A stretch of 64,000 nucleotides of DNA from Faecalicatena absiana (GCA_017309015.1 JAEDAG010000008.1:1-64000); one strand, 5' to 3'; positions 47,840 through 57,075 are shown, counted from the first letter of the stretch. Translations and numbers: made by a program. Notes: a model not told the origin generated them from the letters alone.

Positions 47840-48292
47840 ATGAAAGTTATTTTTATGCAAGATGTTAAGGGCCGCGGCAAGCGGGGACAAGTCAAGAACG
47901 TGCCAGACGGCTACGCGCAAAACTTCCTGATCAAGCGCGGCCTGGCCAAGGAAGCCAACAAAGGCAACCTGAACACCCTGAAGCGGGTGGAAGCCAACGA
48001 AAAGGCTGAATACGAGGCTCAAAAGGCTGAAGCCGAAGCCATCAAGGCCAAGCTGGAAGCAGACGGCACGGTCGTTGAACTGAAGTCCAAGGCCGGCGCG
48101 GATGCCCGCCTGTTCGGCTCAGTTTCCGGCAAGAAGATCGTGGCAGCTCTGGACCAGCAGTTTGGCATCAAGCTTGACAAGCGCAAGCTGAACCTGCCAG
48201 AGCCAATCAAGGCCCTGGGCTACACCAACGTGCCAGTCAAGCTCTTCAAGGGCGTTGAATCCAAGGTGCGGGTGCACATTACTGAAGAATAA
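47840..48292 (+). CDS. rplI: 50S ribosomal protein L9
   Basis: A 150-residue protein starting [20 protein letters not shown], with the long linking helix and the C-terminal domain of L9. ATG behind AAAGGAGAAGG. Confidence 0.97.
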   Translation: MKVIFMQDVKGRGKRGQVKNVPDGYAQNFLIKRGLAKEANKGNLNTLKRVEANEKAEYEAQKAEAEAIKAKLEADGTVVELKSKAGADARLFGSVSGKKIVAALDQQFGIKLDKRKLNLPEPIKALGYTNVPVKLFKGVESKVRVHITEE

Positions 48293-48354
48293 GCCGGAAA
48301 AGGCCGGGCCAGAGCGGATTTTTGTTAATGATTTGGAAGATGTGATGGAGACTC

Positions 48355-49728
48355 ATGGATAACCTGCTTGCACAACAAGTCCCGCATGACGCTGCCGCTG
48401 AAAAGGCCGTCCTGGGGGCAATCTTTATCGATCCGGAAGCGATCAACGACGTCAGCGCGGTGCTGGAAGCCACCGACTTCTATGACCACGCCAACCGGAT
48501 CATCTATTCGGCCATGCTCAAATTGGCTGACGAGGGCCAGTCCATTGACCCGGTAACCATCCAGGCGGAACTGGAGCGGCGGGGGCAGCTGGATGAGATT
48601 GGGGATATTTCCTACATTACCGACCTGCTGGGGGCCACGCCGACCTCTTACCACGTCAAGGACTACGCCAAGCTGGTCCATCAGAAGTCAGTCCTGCGCA
48701 ATCTGATCAATGCCAGCCAGAAGATCATCACCAATGCCGTCCAGGGGGCGGATCCGGTAGAAGACATCCTGTCTGACGCCGAAAGCGAGATCATGAACGT
48801 CTCCAGCCAGCGGGGCAGCAATGGCTTCCATGACATCGAGAAACTGGTTAAAGAGGCGGTCCGTCAGATCACCGAGAACGCCAAGAACCACGATACCGTT
48901 ACCGGGCTTAGGACGGGCTTCAAGGGGCTGGATGAGATGACGACGGGCTTGCACGAAGATGAATTGATCATCTTGGCTGCCCGGCCCGGGGTTGGTAAGA
49001 CTTCGTTCGCGATGAACATTGCCAAGAACGTGGCCTTGGAAGGGCGCCAGCCGGTCGCCGTCTTCTCGCTGGAAATGTCAGGCGAGCAATTGGTGCAGCG
49101 CTTGATCGCCTCAACGGGACTGATTGACTCCCAGCACCTGCGGACCGGGAATCTGGACAGTGAGGACTGGTCGCGCCTGGAGCTGGCGGCCGGCGGCTTG
49201 AGCAAGGCGCCGTTGTTTATTGACGACACGCCCGGAATCAAGATCAGCGAGATCCGTTCAGAGGCTTTGAACCTGCAAAAGCAGGAGGGCAAGCTGGGCC
49301 TGGTCGTAATCGACTACTTGCAGCTGATTGAAGGGCCAAGAAGCGAATCCCGCCAGCAAGAAGTTTCCGCGATCTCGCGGCAATTGAAGAAGATGGCCAA
49401 GGAATTGCACGTGCCGGTCATTGCCCTGTCCCAGCTGTCCCGGTCGGTTGAGCAGCGCCAGGACAAGCGGCCGATCCTGTCTGACCTGCGTGAATCCGGG
49501 TCAATCGAACAGGACGCCGACATCGTCGGCTTTTTGTACAGAGAAGACTACTACCGCGATGAAGATGGCGGCGACGGCGATGACAAGAAGGACGGGGACG
49601 ACCCGGAAAACGTCGAGATCGAAGTCATCATCGAGAAGAACCGTTCCGGGCGAAGAGGCTCCACCAAGCTGATGTTCTCCAAGCCTTACAACCGCTTCTC
49701 CAACATCCTCGACCAGCCTGAAAATTAA
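48355..49728 (+). CDS. dnaB: Replicative DNA helicase DnaB (DnaC in Bacillus naming)
   Basis: A 457-residue hexameric helicase: N-terminal domain (PHDAAAEKAVLGAIFIDPEA), RecA-like domain with ARPGVGKTSFAMNI (Walker A), VVIDYLQL (Walker B) and SGSIEQDADIV. No intein. Opens the fork at the origin. It follows rplI and ends at a terminator. Confidence 0.97.
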   Translation: MDNLLAQQVPHDAAAEKAVLGAIFIDPEAINDVSAVLEATDFYDHANRIIYSAMLKLADEGQSIDPVTIQAELERRGQLDEIGDISYITDLLGATPTSYHVKDYAKLVHQKSVLRNLINASQKIITNAVQGADPVEDILSDAESEIMNVSSQRGSNGFHDIEKLVKEAVRQITENAKNHDTVTGLRTGFKGLDEMTTGLHEDELIILAARPGVGKTSFAMNIAKNVALEGRQPVAVFSLEMSGEQLVQRLIASTGLIDSQHLRTGNLDSEDWSRLELAAGGLSKAPLFIDDTPGIKISEIRSEALNLQKQEGKLGLVVIDYLQLIEGPRSESRQQEVSAISRQLKKMAKELHVPVIALSQLSRSVEQRQDKRPILSDLRESGSIEQDADIVGFLYREDYYRDEDGGDGDDKKDGDDPENVEIEVIIEKNRSGRRGSTKLMFSKPYNRFSNILDQPEN

Positions 49729-49733
49729 TTGAT

Positions 49734-49767
49734 AAGGACTTGCAGATTTTGTTGCAGGTCCTTTTTG
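49734..49767 (+). terminator. Terminator of dnaB
   Basis: AAGGACTTGCA pairs with TGCAGGTCCTT and a T run follows. Confidence 0.85.
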
Positions 49768-50640
49768 TTTGGAGCGGAAGCTGTTTGTCCTTTAATTTTT
49801 TCATGAAAAAATTAAAATAAGAGATAGATAAGCAATCATCAATAAGCAAAGAAGTGAGCCAATGATACCTGAAATACTGTTGGAGTACGACGTGCCAGCG
49901 GGGATGCTGATCTTCCAAACAATCTACATCAAAGACAAGCGGCCCTCAACGCAGGCCTTAATGCATGCTGAGGCAGCAGTGTGCGTTTATGCGGTCTGCC
50001 GGACCTACTCCGTGTTTCTGCGCGTGGACGGGCGAGTTGACGAGTACAGACTGGTCGTGCTTGCCAACCTGCTGGCCAGCATTGCCCAAGCCGTGGCCGT
50101 CTTCTTCGTCTTTTTGTTCTTCTTGCGCCTGACCAGCCGGCAGGTGGACAAGAAGTTGGCCCTGGCCTGCGCCATTCCGCTGCTGGTCTTTGTCGCCTTC
50201 TTGCTGGTGCCGCCTTTGCGCGACCACGTCTACGTGATCTCCAGCCGCAGTGAGTACGTCAGCGGCCCCTGGAGCTGGATCGGCCTCTTGTATGCGGCGG
50301 TCTACGTGGTCATGATCATCGTGACCGCGACCATCCACCAGGATGACTTCCAGAACCGCTACGCGGCGGTCGTGGCACTGGGGCTGTTTTTGCTTTTGGC
50401 CAACTATATTGACTACCGCTTCGCGACCCGGATCGACACCTTCATCCTGGCCCTCTGTCTGACGGCTTTTGCCACGATTCTGGACGCGGAGAGCTACGAC
50501 AGGCTGCGGAAGATCTCGCTTTATTACGTTGAGGGCGAGAAAACTTGGCATTTCGATGCCGAGTTGAATCGCCCTCTTTTTTTTTGCTTTAACGCGTGAA
50601 CATTAGTTCGGTATGCGATATAATATAAATAGCTAAAGGA

Positions 50641-51104
50641 CTGAAATTTCTGGAAGAAGGTACAACTCATATAGTTAAATACGAATTCAGGAATGATGAG
50701 TCAGATATCATCCATGGACGAGGCTACGCATACAACCTCAATTACCACATCGTCTGGTGTACCAAGTATCGCAACCAAGCCTTGGCTAATCCGATTATTG
50801 TCGATTCACTCAAGGACAAGATCCTTCAGATCTGCCGTGAGAATGAGTATACGGTCAAGGCCTTGGAAATAATGCCAACTCACGTGCATATTCTGCTGTC
50901 TGCCAAACCCAAAGAGAGCGTGACAAATATCGTCAGGAAGCTCAAAGGCATTACGGCCAAGTGGCTTTTTGAAAAGTATCCGGAAACGATGAAGGAATAC
51001 TTCTGGGGTGGTCACCGAGCTATTACGCAGGAAGCATTGGAGTGACAACCGAAGCTGTCGTCAAGAAATACATTGAGACGCAATGGGATAGACCGTTTCA
51101 CTAA
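50641..51104 (+). pseudogene. tnpA: TnpA (Y1 HUH transposase), inactivated, IS605 copy 2
   Basis: As in copy 1: HUH motif THVHILLS is present, but after FWGGH the frame is lost, so the Tyr-bearing part (KKYIETQWDRPFH, ending at 51104) is out of frame. No ATG start (TTT at the position of the ATG in copy 3). Confidence 0.85.
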
Positions 51105-51126
51105 ACGCTAGAAAGGAGGAAGCGAC

Positions 51127-52305
51127 ATGGCAATACGCAAGCGCAAGTCAGATCTGCCGGAATATGGAGTGAAAATCAGATTGTACCCGACTCTCGTACA
51201 ACAAGCCAAACTTAGACAGTTCTTTGGCAATGACCGCTTCCTCTGGAATCAGCTTGTCAGCCTCTATCAGGAACGCTACAAGAACAACAAGAAATCAAAA
51301 TTGTTAACGGAATTCGATCTTAACAATCTGCTTCCCGTTTTAAAGAACGAATATCCATTCCTCAAGGCAAGCGACAGCTCCAGCTTCCAAATCGTGACCA
51401 AGAACATCAGCGATGCCTGGGAGGCGTTCTTTGCCGGAACAAGACGCAAGCCCCGCTTCCACTCAAAGCATAGCGCCAAGCAGTCATATACTGGCAAGTC
51501 GTCCGGCATCCGGATCATGGGCAAAAGAAACATGTTCCTGCCGAAGCTGAGAAGAGTCAGATCATCGAAAACCGGCGTCATCGACGGCAAGATCAAGCGC
51601 TACACGATCAGCGTCGATGCTTGCGGGCGCTACTGGCTTTCTCTCATTGTGGAGAAAAAGACCGCCTTCCTGCCAAAGACTGGCAAGGCAGTTGGCATTG
51701 ACGTGGGGCTGACGCACTTGGCCATCCTGTCGGACGGCAGAAAGTTTGACAAGTTCTCATCGGATTACTGCGAGAAACAAGCAGAAATCTGGCAGAGCAA
51801 GTCATCCAAGCGCCGTCATTTGGCTTTGGTTAAGTCGCAGCAGGACGCCAACAAAAAGGTTCTTGGTGCAAAAAGCCTGTCTGACTATCGCAACTGGCAG
51901 AAAGCCAATGTCGCCAAGAACCGCTATATGAGCCGCATCACAAATCAGCGCGATGACTATCTGCACAAGATCACGGATCAGCTGGTAAAGGAATACGACG
52001 TCATCGTCATTGAAGATCTCAAGATCAAGAACATGACGAAGAATCACCACCTTGCCCGCTCAATTCTGCGTCAAAGCTGGGGCAGATTTCGTGCCATGCT
52101 GGAATACAAGTGCAAGAAGTACGGAAAGATCCTCATCAAGGTCAATCCAGCATACACCAGCCGAATGTGCTCAAAATGCGGCAAGGATACGGGCAAGAAG
52201 CCACTGTCAGTGCGGGAATGGGACTGCTCATTCTGCAAGGCGCATCATGACCGTGACGTCAATGCATCAATCAATATTTTGCTTAAAGGACTTGCCCAGC
52301 TCTGA
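51127..52305 (+). CDS. tnpB: TnpB RNA-guided nuclease, IS605 copy 2
   Basis: 392 residues, with catalytic residues in GIDVGL, VIEDL and HDRDVNAS, and the zinc ribbon CSKCG/CSFC. A few substitutions relative to copy 1 (for example I to M before the first Cys pair), none at catalytic sites. It starts behind GGAGGAAGCGAC. Confidence 0.92.
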   Translation: MAIRKRKSDLPEYGVKIRLYPTLVQQAKLRQFFGNDRFLWNQLVSLYQERYKNNKKSKLLTEFDLNNLLPVLKNEYPFLKASDSSSFQIVTKNISDAWEAFFAGTRRKPRFHSKHSAKQSYTGKSSGIRIMGKRNMFLPKLRRVRSSKTGVIDGKIKRYTISVDACGRYWLSLIVEKKTAFLPKTGKAVGIDVGLTHLAILSDGRKFDKFSSDYCEKQAEIWQSKSSKRRHLALVKSQQDANKKVLGAKSLSDYRNWQKANVAKNRYMSRITNQRDDYLHKITDQLVKEYDVIVIEDLKIKNMTKNHHLARSILRQSWGRFRAMLEYKCKKYGKILIKVNPAYTSRMCSKCGKDTGKKPLSVREWDCSFCKAHHDRDVNASINILLKGLAQL

Positions 52306-52572
52306 GAGAGCCGGGCAAGAAAAAAATCGTACCGTCAAACAGCAGTCAATGCGGCTTGGCGGAATCGTCGGAGGGGGCACTTCCGTGATAAATAGACTGA
52401 CCTCTGTTTTTGCACTGCTGTTCAGCTTGCTGGACAGAACCAGTAAAAAAGCAGGCTTGGCTTCGGTCAAGCCTGCTTGCAAGAATAAGTTGGTCGTTCT
52501 CAGAAGCTGTAGGCTGCGCGTGAGCACTAGCCTATAAAGAAACCCCCGACCTTGGTCGGGGGAGCATGTCAT
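52306..52572 (+). ncRNA. Probable omega RNA (reRNA) of IS605 copy 2
   Basis: The conserved 267-base tail after tnpB up to the right end. It contains GCAGGCTTG/CAAGCCTGC and the end hairpin CCCCCGACC/GGTCGGGGG. The guide would be the flanking GACGAGCTGTCTGGC..., i.e. the GGDEF gene itself. Inferred from TnpB biology. Confidence 0.55.
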
Positions 52573-53083
52573 GACGAGCTGTCTGGCCTGAAGAACCGCT
52601 ACAGCCTGCTGCGGGACTTTGACAAGCTGCAGGGGGAGGATATCTGCCTGGCCATCATGGACATCGACTATTTCAAGCGTTTCAACGACACTTACGGGCA
52701 CGTGGCCGGAGACAGGGGCCACCCTGCGCCGCTTTTTTGACGGGCAGTCTTACCGCTATGGCGGGGATGAGTTTATCGTCATGACCAAGATGGCCCCTCC
52801 TGCTTTTTCCAAGCGGATGGAAGACCTGCGCCTGGCAATCGCGGCCCAGCCGCTGGACGGGATCGCGGACCACGTCACGCTTTCTTACGGGAAGGCTTAT
52901 GCTTACGTGGATGAGGGCGCCCGCCTGACGCGGATCATCAATTCCGCGGATGAAAACCTCTATCACTGGAAGAAGGTCCGCAAGGCCCAGGCCAAGTACC
53001 AGCTGCCACTAGAATAAAAAGTTCCGCCGGCTGGCGTTTGCTTGAGTGGGCCGTTTTTTCGAAAATCGGTTCCTAAAAATAAG

Positions 53084-53114
53084 AAAAAAACACTCATCTA
53101 AGTTAGATGAGTGT
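53084..53114 (-). terminator. Terminator of the DUF2974 gene
   Basis: ACACTCATCTAA pairs with TTAGATGAGTGT; T run on the minus strand. It may also stop the facing GGDEF transcript. Confidence 0.85.
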
Positions 53115-53123
53115 CGTAGGACA

Positions 53124-54290
53124 TTAGTCTTGGGACAGGTCGTAAGCCTCAAAAAAGATGGGGCCCTGACGGGAGTCGTTGAAGTGCTTGACTTTTTCCA
53201 GAGGGTCTTCAGCCGGCTTGGCAAAGGGGAGGGTGAAGCTCTGCCGGGCCGTTTCAATGATGCTGTTGAAGATCTGGCGGAAGATGGCCCGCATTTCCGG
53301 ATCCATGGCCAGGTAGGCGCGGCCAAAGCGGTAAGTCCCCGTAAGTCCGGTGATCTGGTCAATCTTGGTAATGTCCAGGCTGCCAAAGGCGTCAAAAAGG
53401 GCCGACCACATCTGTCCCCGCTTGCTGTTGGGGATGTTGTGGTTGAACTGGATCAGGGAGTGGCGGATCATCCGGGCCGTTTTGGTCAGGCCGTCCGGGG
53501 CCAGCACGTAGCTGTCCCGGCCCACGCTCCAGGTCCGGGGATCATGCTGATTGGCCGCCGGCATGGTGCACTTGACGACCAGGACGCGCTCAGGGTGGTC
53601 CAGCATGGTCCCGATGATCGAGCTTTCGGGGATGTAGGTCTTCATCTTGTCCAAAGCCTGCTGAAAGCCAGGGTAGGTGTAGACCTCCTGGCTGTAGCCG
53701 GGGCCATCGAAGCTGTAGGTGCGGATGATCCGTTCTTGGATGTCGGGGTCAGCGAAAGCCAGGGCATAGTGAGCGTAGTTGCCGCCCTTGGAGTGGCCAG
53801 TGACAAAAATTTTGTCGTCAGGGAAGGCCCGGCCGATCTTGTCCAGGTATTTGGCCGCGACCTTCTGCCCTTCGATTTCGGGGGTGTAGTTCATGATCAT
53901 ATCCTCGTTCCAGCCGATCATGGACTGGTCGGTTCCGCGGAAGGCTACGATGATCGTGGAGTCATCCAGGCGGAAGGCCCCAGCGTTGAACTGCATGGGC
54001 TCAGGTTCGGCCTCCATCTTGTTGACCCAGTCCAGGATCTCGATTCCAGCATAGCGGGGCGAGCGCGGCAGCAGCAGGAGCTCGGTCTTCTCTTTGGGAT
54101 CAAATGGCTGCTTGGGGTCGTGCTGGCGGTAGAGTGCCTCACAGACTTCTTTTAAAGAGTGGCCGGCGACGCTGGGGTCAAAGGCCAGGTAGGCCAGGGA
54201 TGCAAAAAGGGACGCGTCCAAGCTGTTGAAGCGCCGTTCACTGAAGGTCAGATCCCCGCGCCAGCGCAGATAGTCTAATGTTGTTGCCAT
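53124..54290 (-). CDS. DUF2974 (Mbeg1-like) alpha/beta-hydrolase
   Basis: A 388-residue protein. Lipase-like nucleophile motif VTGHSKGGNYAHYALAF (GxSxG), preceded by FRGTDQS, which resembles the oxyanion-hole region of class 3 lipases. DUF2974 proteins are predicted cytoplasmic lipases or esterases. The ATG at 54290 has GGAGG eight bases upstream. Single gene with its own terminator. Substrate unknown. Confidence 0.82.
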   Translation of the reverse strand: MATTLDYLRWRGDLTFSERRFNSLDASLFASLAYLAFDPSVAGHSLKEVCEALYRQHDPKQPFDPKEKTELLLLPRSPRYAGIEILDWVNKMEAEPEPMQFNAGAFRLDDSTIIVAFRGTDQSMIGWNEDMIMNYTPEIEGQKVAAKYLDKIGRAFPDDKIFVTGHSKGGNYAHYALAFADPDIQERIIRTYSFDGPGYSQEVYTYPGFQQALDKMKTYIPESSIIGTMLDHPERVLVVKCTMPAANQHDPRTWSVGRDSYVLAPDGLTKTARMIRHSLIQFNHNIPNSKRGQMWSALFDAFGSLDITKIDQITGLTGTYRFGRAYLAMDPEMRAIFRQIFNSIIETARQSFTLPFAKPAEDPLEKVKHFNDSRQGPIFFEAYDLSQD

Positions 54291-54359
54291 CACAAAAACC
54301 TCCTTAGCTAACATTGTACATTATTGTCCAAAAAGCGGGGCGGGGAAGGCTTTTTTTAA

Positions 54360-54388
54360 AATACGGCACTCTAACGAGTGCCGAAAAA
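54360..54388 (-). terminator. Terminator of the MgtC-like gene
   Basis: CGGCACTC pairs with GAGTGCCG around TAAC/GTTA; T-rich on the minus strand. Confidence 0.65.
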
Positions 54389-54392
54389 TAAT

Positions 54393-54408
54393 TGTTTCAC
54401 GTGAGGGC
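54393..54408. promoter_or_regulatory. Weak parS-like site on the right side of the origin
   Basis: TGTTTCACGTGAGGGC keeps the left half and centre of the parS palindrome (12 of 16). It is much weaker than the three sites at 3-4.4 kb. Confidence 0.3.
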
Positions 54409-55112
54409 TACTTGCTGCCGGGCGAGTAAGTGATGCGCTTGATATCCGGGTATTTGCGCAGGTTCATGATGATCTGGTTTTCATCGATCCGGCTGGCGAT
54501 TTCGCCATCGCAGCTGAAAAGGACATGGTCGTCAGAGACGCTGATGATCTTGATGCTGAGCTGGTGAACCTCGTTTTTTTCCAGTTCGCTTTGAATGGTT
54601 TCCAGGATATGGGGCGTGTTGCTGGCTTCGATCAAGAGGCTGATGCTGACCTTGCGGAGCAGGTTGAGGACCGCTTCTTCCCGCAAAAAGCGCTGCACGA
54701 GCAGGAGCAGGACGGCGGCCACGATTCCAACCCAGTAAAGGCCAACCCCAATCGCGATTCCGATGGCTGAAGTGGCCCAGAGTCCCGCGGCGGTCGTCAA
54801 TCCGGAAATCTGCTCTTTATGGACCAGGATGGTCCCGGCACCGATAAAGGAAATTCCCGTGACCGTCAAAGAGGCGATTCGCGATGGATCGTAAGAAACG
54901 TTGCTGAAAGTGAGCATGTCGTAGAACCCATACTTGGAGACGATAGAAAACAGGGTGGAGGCAATGGCTACCACGACGTGGGTATGCAGGCCCGCGCTCT
55001 TTCTCTGGGTTGCACGCTCAAAGCCAATCAGACCGCCGCAAAAGGCGGACAGCAGGATCCGCAGAAGCCAGACCAGTTGAAAGCTGACAGGGATGCCGGT
55101 AAATTTTTCCAT
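54408..55112 (-). CDS. MgtC/SapB-family membrane protein
   Basis: A 234-residue protein: four to five N-terminal helices with the signature LSAFCGGLIGFERATQRKSAGLHTH, then a soluble ACT-like C-terminal domain. MgtC-type proteins affect magnesium or ATP homeostasis and stress survival. The ATG follows AGGAGGAAAAAT. It is monocistronic. Confidence 0.88.
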   Translation of the reverse strand: MEKFTGIPVSFQLVWLLRILLSAFCGGLIGFERATQRKSAGLHTHVVVAIASTLFSIVSKYGFYDMLTFSNVSYDPSRIASLTVTGISFIGAGTILVHKEQISGLTTAAGLWATSAIGIAIGVGLYWVGIVAAVLLLLVQRFLREEAVLNLLRKVSISLLIEASNTPHILETIQSELEKNEVHQLSIKIISVSDDHVLFSCDGEIASRIDENQIIMNLRKYPDIKRITYSPGSK

Positions 55113-55241
55113 ATTTTTCCTCCTTGCTGATTGTAGTTCTTTCGGCGCAAATAAGCCGAAAAAAATAAAAAATTGCCAAAAAGACTTGCAAAAGTCTGCA
55201 ATTAATGGTTAAATTAATAACTGTGCTAAGGCACAAGAGTT

Positions 55242-55314
55242 GCTGACTTAGCTCAGTTGGCAGAGCACTTCACTAGTAATGAAGGGGTCGGAGGTTCGAA
55301 TCCTCTAGTCAGCA
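55242..55314 (+). tRNA. tRNA-Thr, anticodon AGT, copy 1
   Basis: A full cloverleaf: acceptor GCTGACT/AGTCAGC, D arm GCTC/GAGC, anticodon stem CTTCA/TGAAG with loop CTAGTAA (anticodon AGT), T arm GGAGG/CCTCT with TTCGAAT, discriminator A. CCA is not encoded. The upstream GGTTAAATTAATAA with TTGCAA 18 bases before is a likely promoter and is repeated before copy 2. Confidence 0.93.
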
Positions 55315-55416
55315 TTATACAGATTTTTGTTTACGATTAAACTTTATTTATCAGCGTTTTGCAAAGATAAATAAAGTTTTTTTGTAATATCGATCTATTG
55401 ACAGTTTATCAGAATG

Positions 55417-55632
55417 ATAAGTCAGCAGCAGAAGGTGGTTTTGGCGCGCGCGGAAGTACACAGCAGCCAGTTGCTTTTGATCGATGAAGGGACCAGCGCA
55501 ATTGACCAAGCGGCCAGCCAGGTGATCTTGCATGAGCTGTTTAAGTCCAAGCGGACAGTGGTCCTGATCGCGCACAACCTGCCCGCAAAAGAGCGGGCCC
55601 TGTTTGACCGCGAGCTTGCCTTGACTGCCTAA
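55417..55632 (+). pseudogene. ABC transporter ATPase fragment
   Basis: Reads SQQQKVVLARAEVHSSQLLL then IDEGTSAIDQAAS and VVLIAHNLPAKERALFDREL. That is the tail of the signature, Walker B, D-loop and H-loop of an ABC exporter ATPase. Walker A and the membrane domain are gone, and the Walker B acid is followed by G rather than P. A remnant lying between two tRNA copies. Confidence 0.8.
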
Positions 55633-55649
55633 GCGCTTTTGCATGAGAA

Positions 55650-55697
55650 AAAGGCTGCATTATCTCACATTACAGAGAGTGAGTTAATGCAGCCTTT
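55650..55697 (+). terminator. Structured hairpin, type shared with 15.28 kb
   Basis: AGGCTGCATTATCTCAC pairs with GTGAGTTAATGCAGCCT and TTTTG follows. Its reverse complement resembles the hairpin at 15279-15327 in stem and loop. Confidence 0.7.
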
Positions 55698-55726
55698 TGT
55701 TTGCAAAAATCAAGACGCTAATATTT

Positions 55727-56146
55727 TCAGGGAACGATCAGGTAGACGGCCACGTCGGCGGCGCAGATGGCCAGAACGACCCAGCTCAGCCAGTAAAAGA
55801 TGGTGGCGTCAGCGCGGTCAGTGAAGGTCAGGTAGACCAGGCCGCTGGCCAGCAGGACAAAATTAAGCCGGTCCAGAGGATCAAAAGTGGGATTTGGATA
55901 AAAAATAGCCACGGCTAGAATGAAAAGGGCCACGGGAACCGTCAGCCAAGGGGTGATCCAAGGTCCGGCCCACAGGCCCACGAAGGCCAGAAACGCGCAC
56001 GCGAAAAAGGCGATGCCCAATGGCCGCTCATTTGGAGGAATTATCAGCGGCGTCCCCCAGCCGCCAGCCATGTCGTAAAAAGACAGCAGAACCGCGAAGC
56101 AGAGCAGCAGACGGCTCGCGCTGGCTTGAAATAGTTTCGATTTCAT
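55727..56146 (-). CDS. Small four-helix membrane protein
   Basis: A 139-residue protein with four hydrophobic helices, starting MKSKLFQASASRLLLCFAVL. I do not recognise the family, though the layout is like small DUF-type membrane proteins of lactobacilli. It lies alone between the two tRNA-Thr genes. No good ribosome site is visible before the ATG, which lowers confidence. Confidence 0.55.
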   Translation of the reverse strand: MKSKLFQASASRLLLCFAVLLSFYDMAGGWGTPLIIPPNERPLGIAFFACAFLAFVGLWAGPWITPWLTVPVALFILAVAIFYPNPTFDPLDRLNFVLLASGLVYLTFTDRADATIFYWLSWVVLAICAADVAVYLIVP

Positions 56147-56360
56147 ATCTTTTTAGTTATCCCTTCAGTTAGTGCAATTTAAAGTTGCCTAACTATTTAA
56201 CAGATTTTCAATAAACACGATCTAACTATACTTAAATGCTAGCGCTCAGGTCCAGTTAAGTCAATTAACGGCCGCGATTTTTGCAACTTTTTTGCCAAAA
56301 GGGCTTGCGCTTCCGGTGAAAAAGTGGTTAAATTAATAAATGTGTTAAGGCACATGAGTT

Positions 56361-56433
56361 GCTGACTTAGCTCAGTTGGCAGAGCACTTCACTAGTAATG
56401 AAGGGGTCGGAGGTTCGAATCCTCTAGTCAGCA
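56361..56433 (+). tRNA. tRNA-Thr, anticodon AGT, copy 2
   Basis: Identical to copy 1 over all 73 bases. The promoter-like GGTTAAATTAATAA upstream is also conserved, and a terminator follows within 10 bases. Confidence 0.93.
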
Positions 56434-56440
56434 TAATTTA

Positions 56441-56470
56441 AACCGTCACCTGCAGGATGGCGGTTTTTTT
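56441..56470 (+). terminator. Terminator of tRNA-Thr copy 2
   Basis: AACCGTCA pairs with TGGCGGTT, then TTTTTT. It may also serve the facing lipoprotein gene. Confidence 0.8.
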
Positions 56471-56617
56471 CTTGCCTAAAATCCTTCAAGCTTTTATTAC
56501 GTTGAGGGCGAGAAAACTTGGCATTTCAATGCCGAGTTGAATCGCCCTCTTTTTTTGCTTCAACACGTGAACATTAGTTCGGTATGCGATATAATATAAG
56601 CAACTAAAGAACTGCAA

Positions 56618-57075
56618 ATGCTGAAAGAAGGTGCAACTCATATAGTTAAATACGAATTCAGGAATGATGAGCCAGATATCATCCATGGACGAGGCTACGT
56701 ATACAAACTCAATTACCACATCGTCTGGTGTACCAAGTATCGCAATCAAGCCTTGGCTAATCCGATTATTGTCGATTCACTCAAGGACAAGATCCTGCAG
56801 ATCTGCCGTGAGAATGAGTATACTGTCAAGGCTCTGGAAATAATGCCAACTCACGTGCATATTCTGCTGTCTGCCAAACCCAAAGAGAGCGTGACAAATA
56901 TCGTCAAGAAGCTCAAAGGCATTACGGCCAAGTGGCTTTTTGAAAAGTATCCGGAAACGATGAAGGAATACTTCTGGGGTGGTCACCGAGCTATTACGCA
57001 GGAAGCATTGGAGTGACAACCGAAGCTGTCGTCAAGAAATACATTGAGATGCAATGGAATAGACCGTTTCACTAA
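56618..57075 (+). pseudogene. tnpA: TnpA (Y1 HUH transposase), inactivated, IS605 copy 3
   Basis: This copy keeps an ATG (MLKEGATHIVKYEFRNDEPD) and is open for 132 codons to FWGGHRAITQEALE, lacking the Tyr-bearing end, which follows out of frame to 57075. HUH is present in MPTHVHILLS. Confidence 0.85.

Larger units (their letters stand above)
50528..52572 (+). mobile_element. IS605-family element, copy 2
   Basis: A 2045-bp element. It begins GTTGAGGGCGAG directly after TTAC (50524-50527) and ends in TCAT (52569-52572). The restored GGDEF frame confirms both ends. The left end forms a long hairpin (GAGGGCGA ... TCGCCCTC) followed by T10, which can also stop read-in transcripts. A promoter (TGAACA, 16 bases, TATAAT, about 50597-50624) precedes tnpA. 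Confidence 0.93.
49862..53017 (+). pseudogene. Membrane GGDEF protein (diguanylate cyclase), split by IS605 copy 2 and frameshifted
   Basis: The 5' part (49862-50527) encodes about 220 residues with six or more membrane helices. The 3' part (52573-53017) encodes a GGDEF domain: DELSGLKNRYSLLRDF, MDIDYFKRFNDTYGHVAGD, and YRYGGDEFIV. Removing the element joins ...SLYY to DELSGLKNR in frame. A second defect follows: after GHVAGD the frame is lost and resumes at TLRRFFDGQ, so some bases are missing at about 52710-52720. The intact gene would have made c-di-GMP at the membrane. Two lesions mean it is dead. Confidence 0.88.

Noticed and set aside
52619-53017. An independent 132-residue GGDEF protein.
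   Set aside because: The first 30 codons are an out-of-frame reading of the GGDEF gene; the rest is its displaced 3' end.
56930-57020. Programmed ribosomal frameshift in tnpA at TGGGGTGG.
   Set aside because: A -1 shift would rejoin the frames but omit residues (GHLW region) conserved in the family. A 10-base deletion between GGTCAC repeats explains the break better. Not fully excluded.
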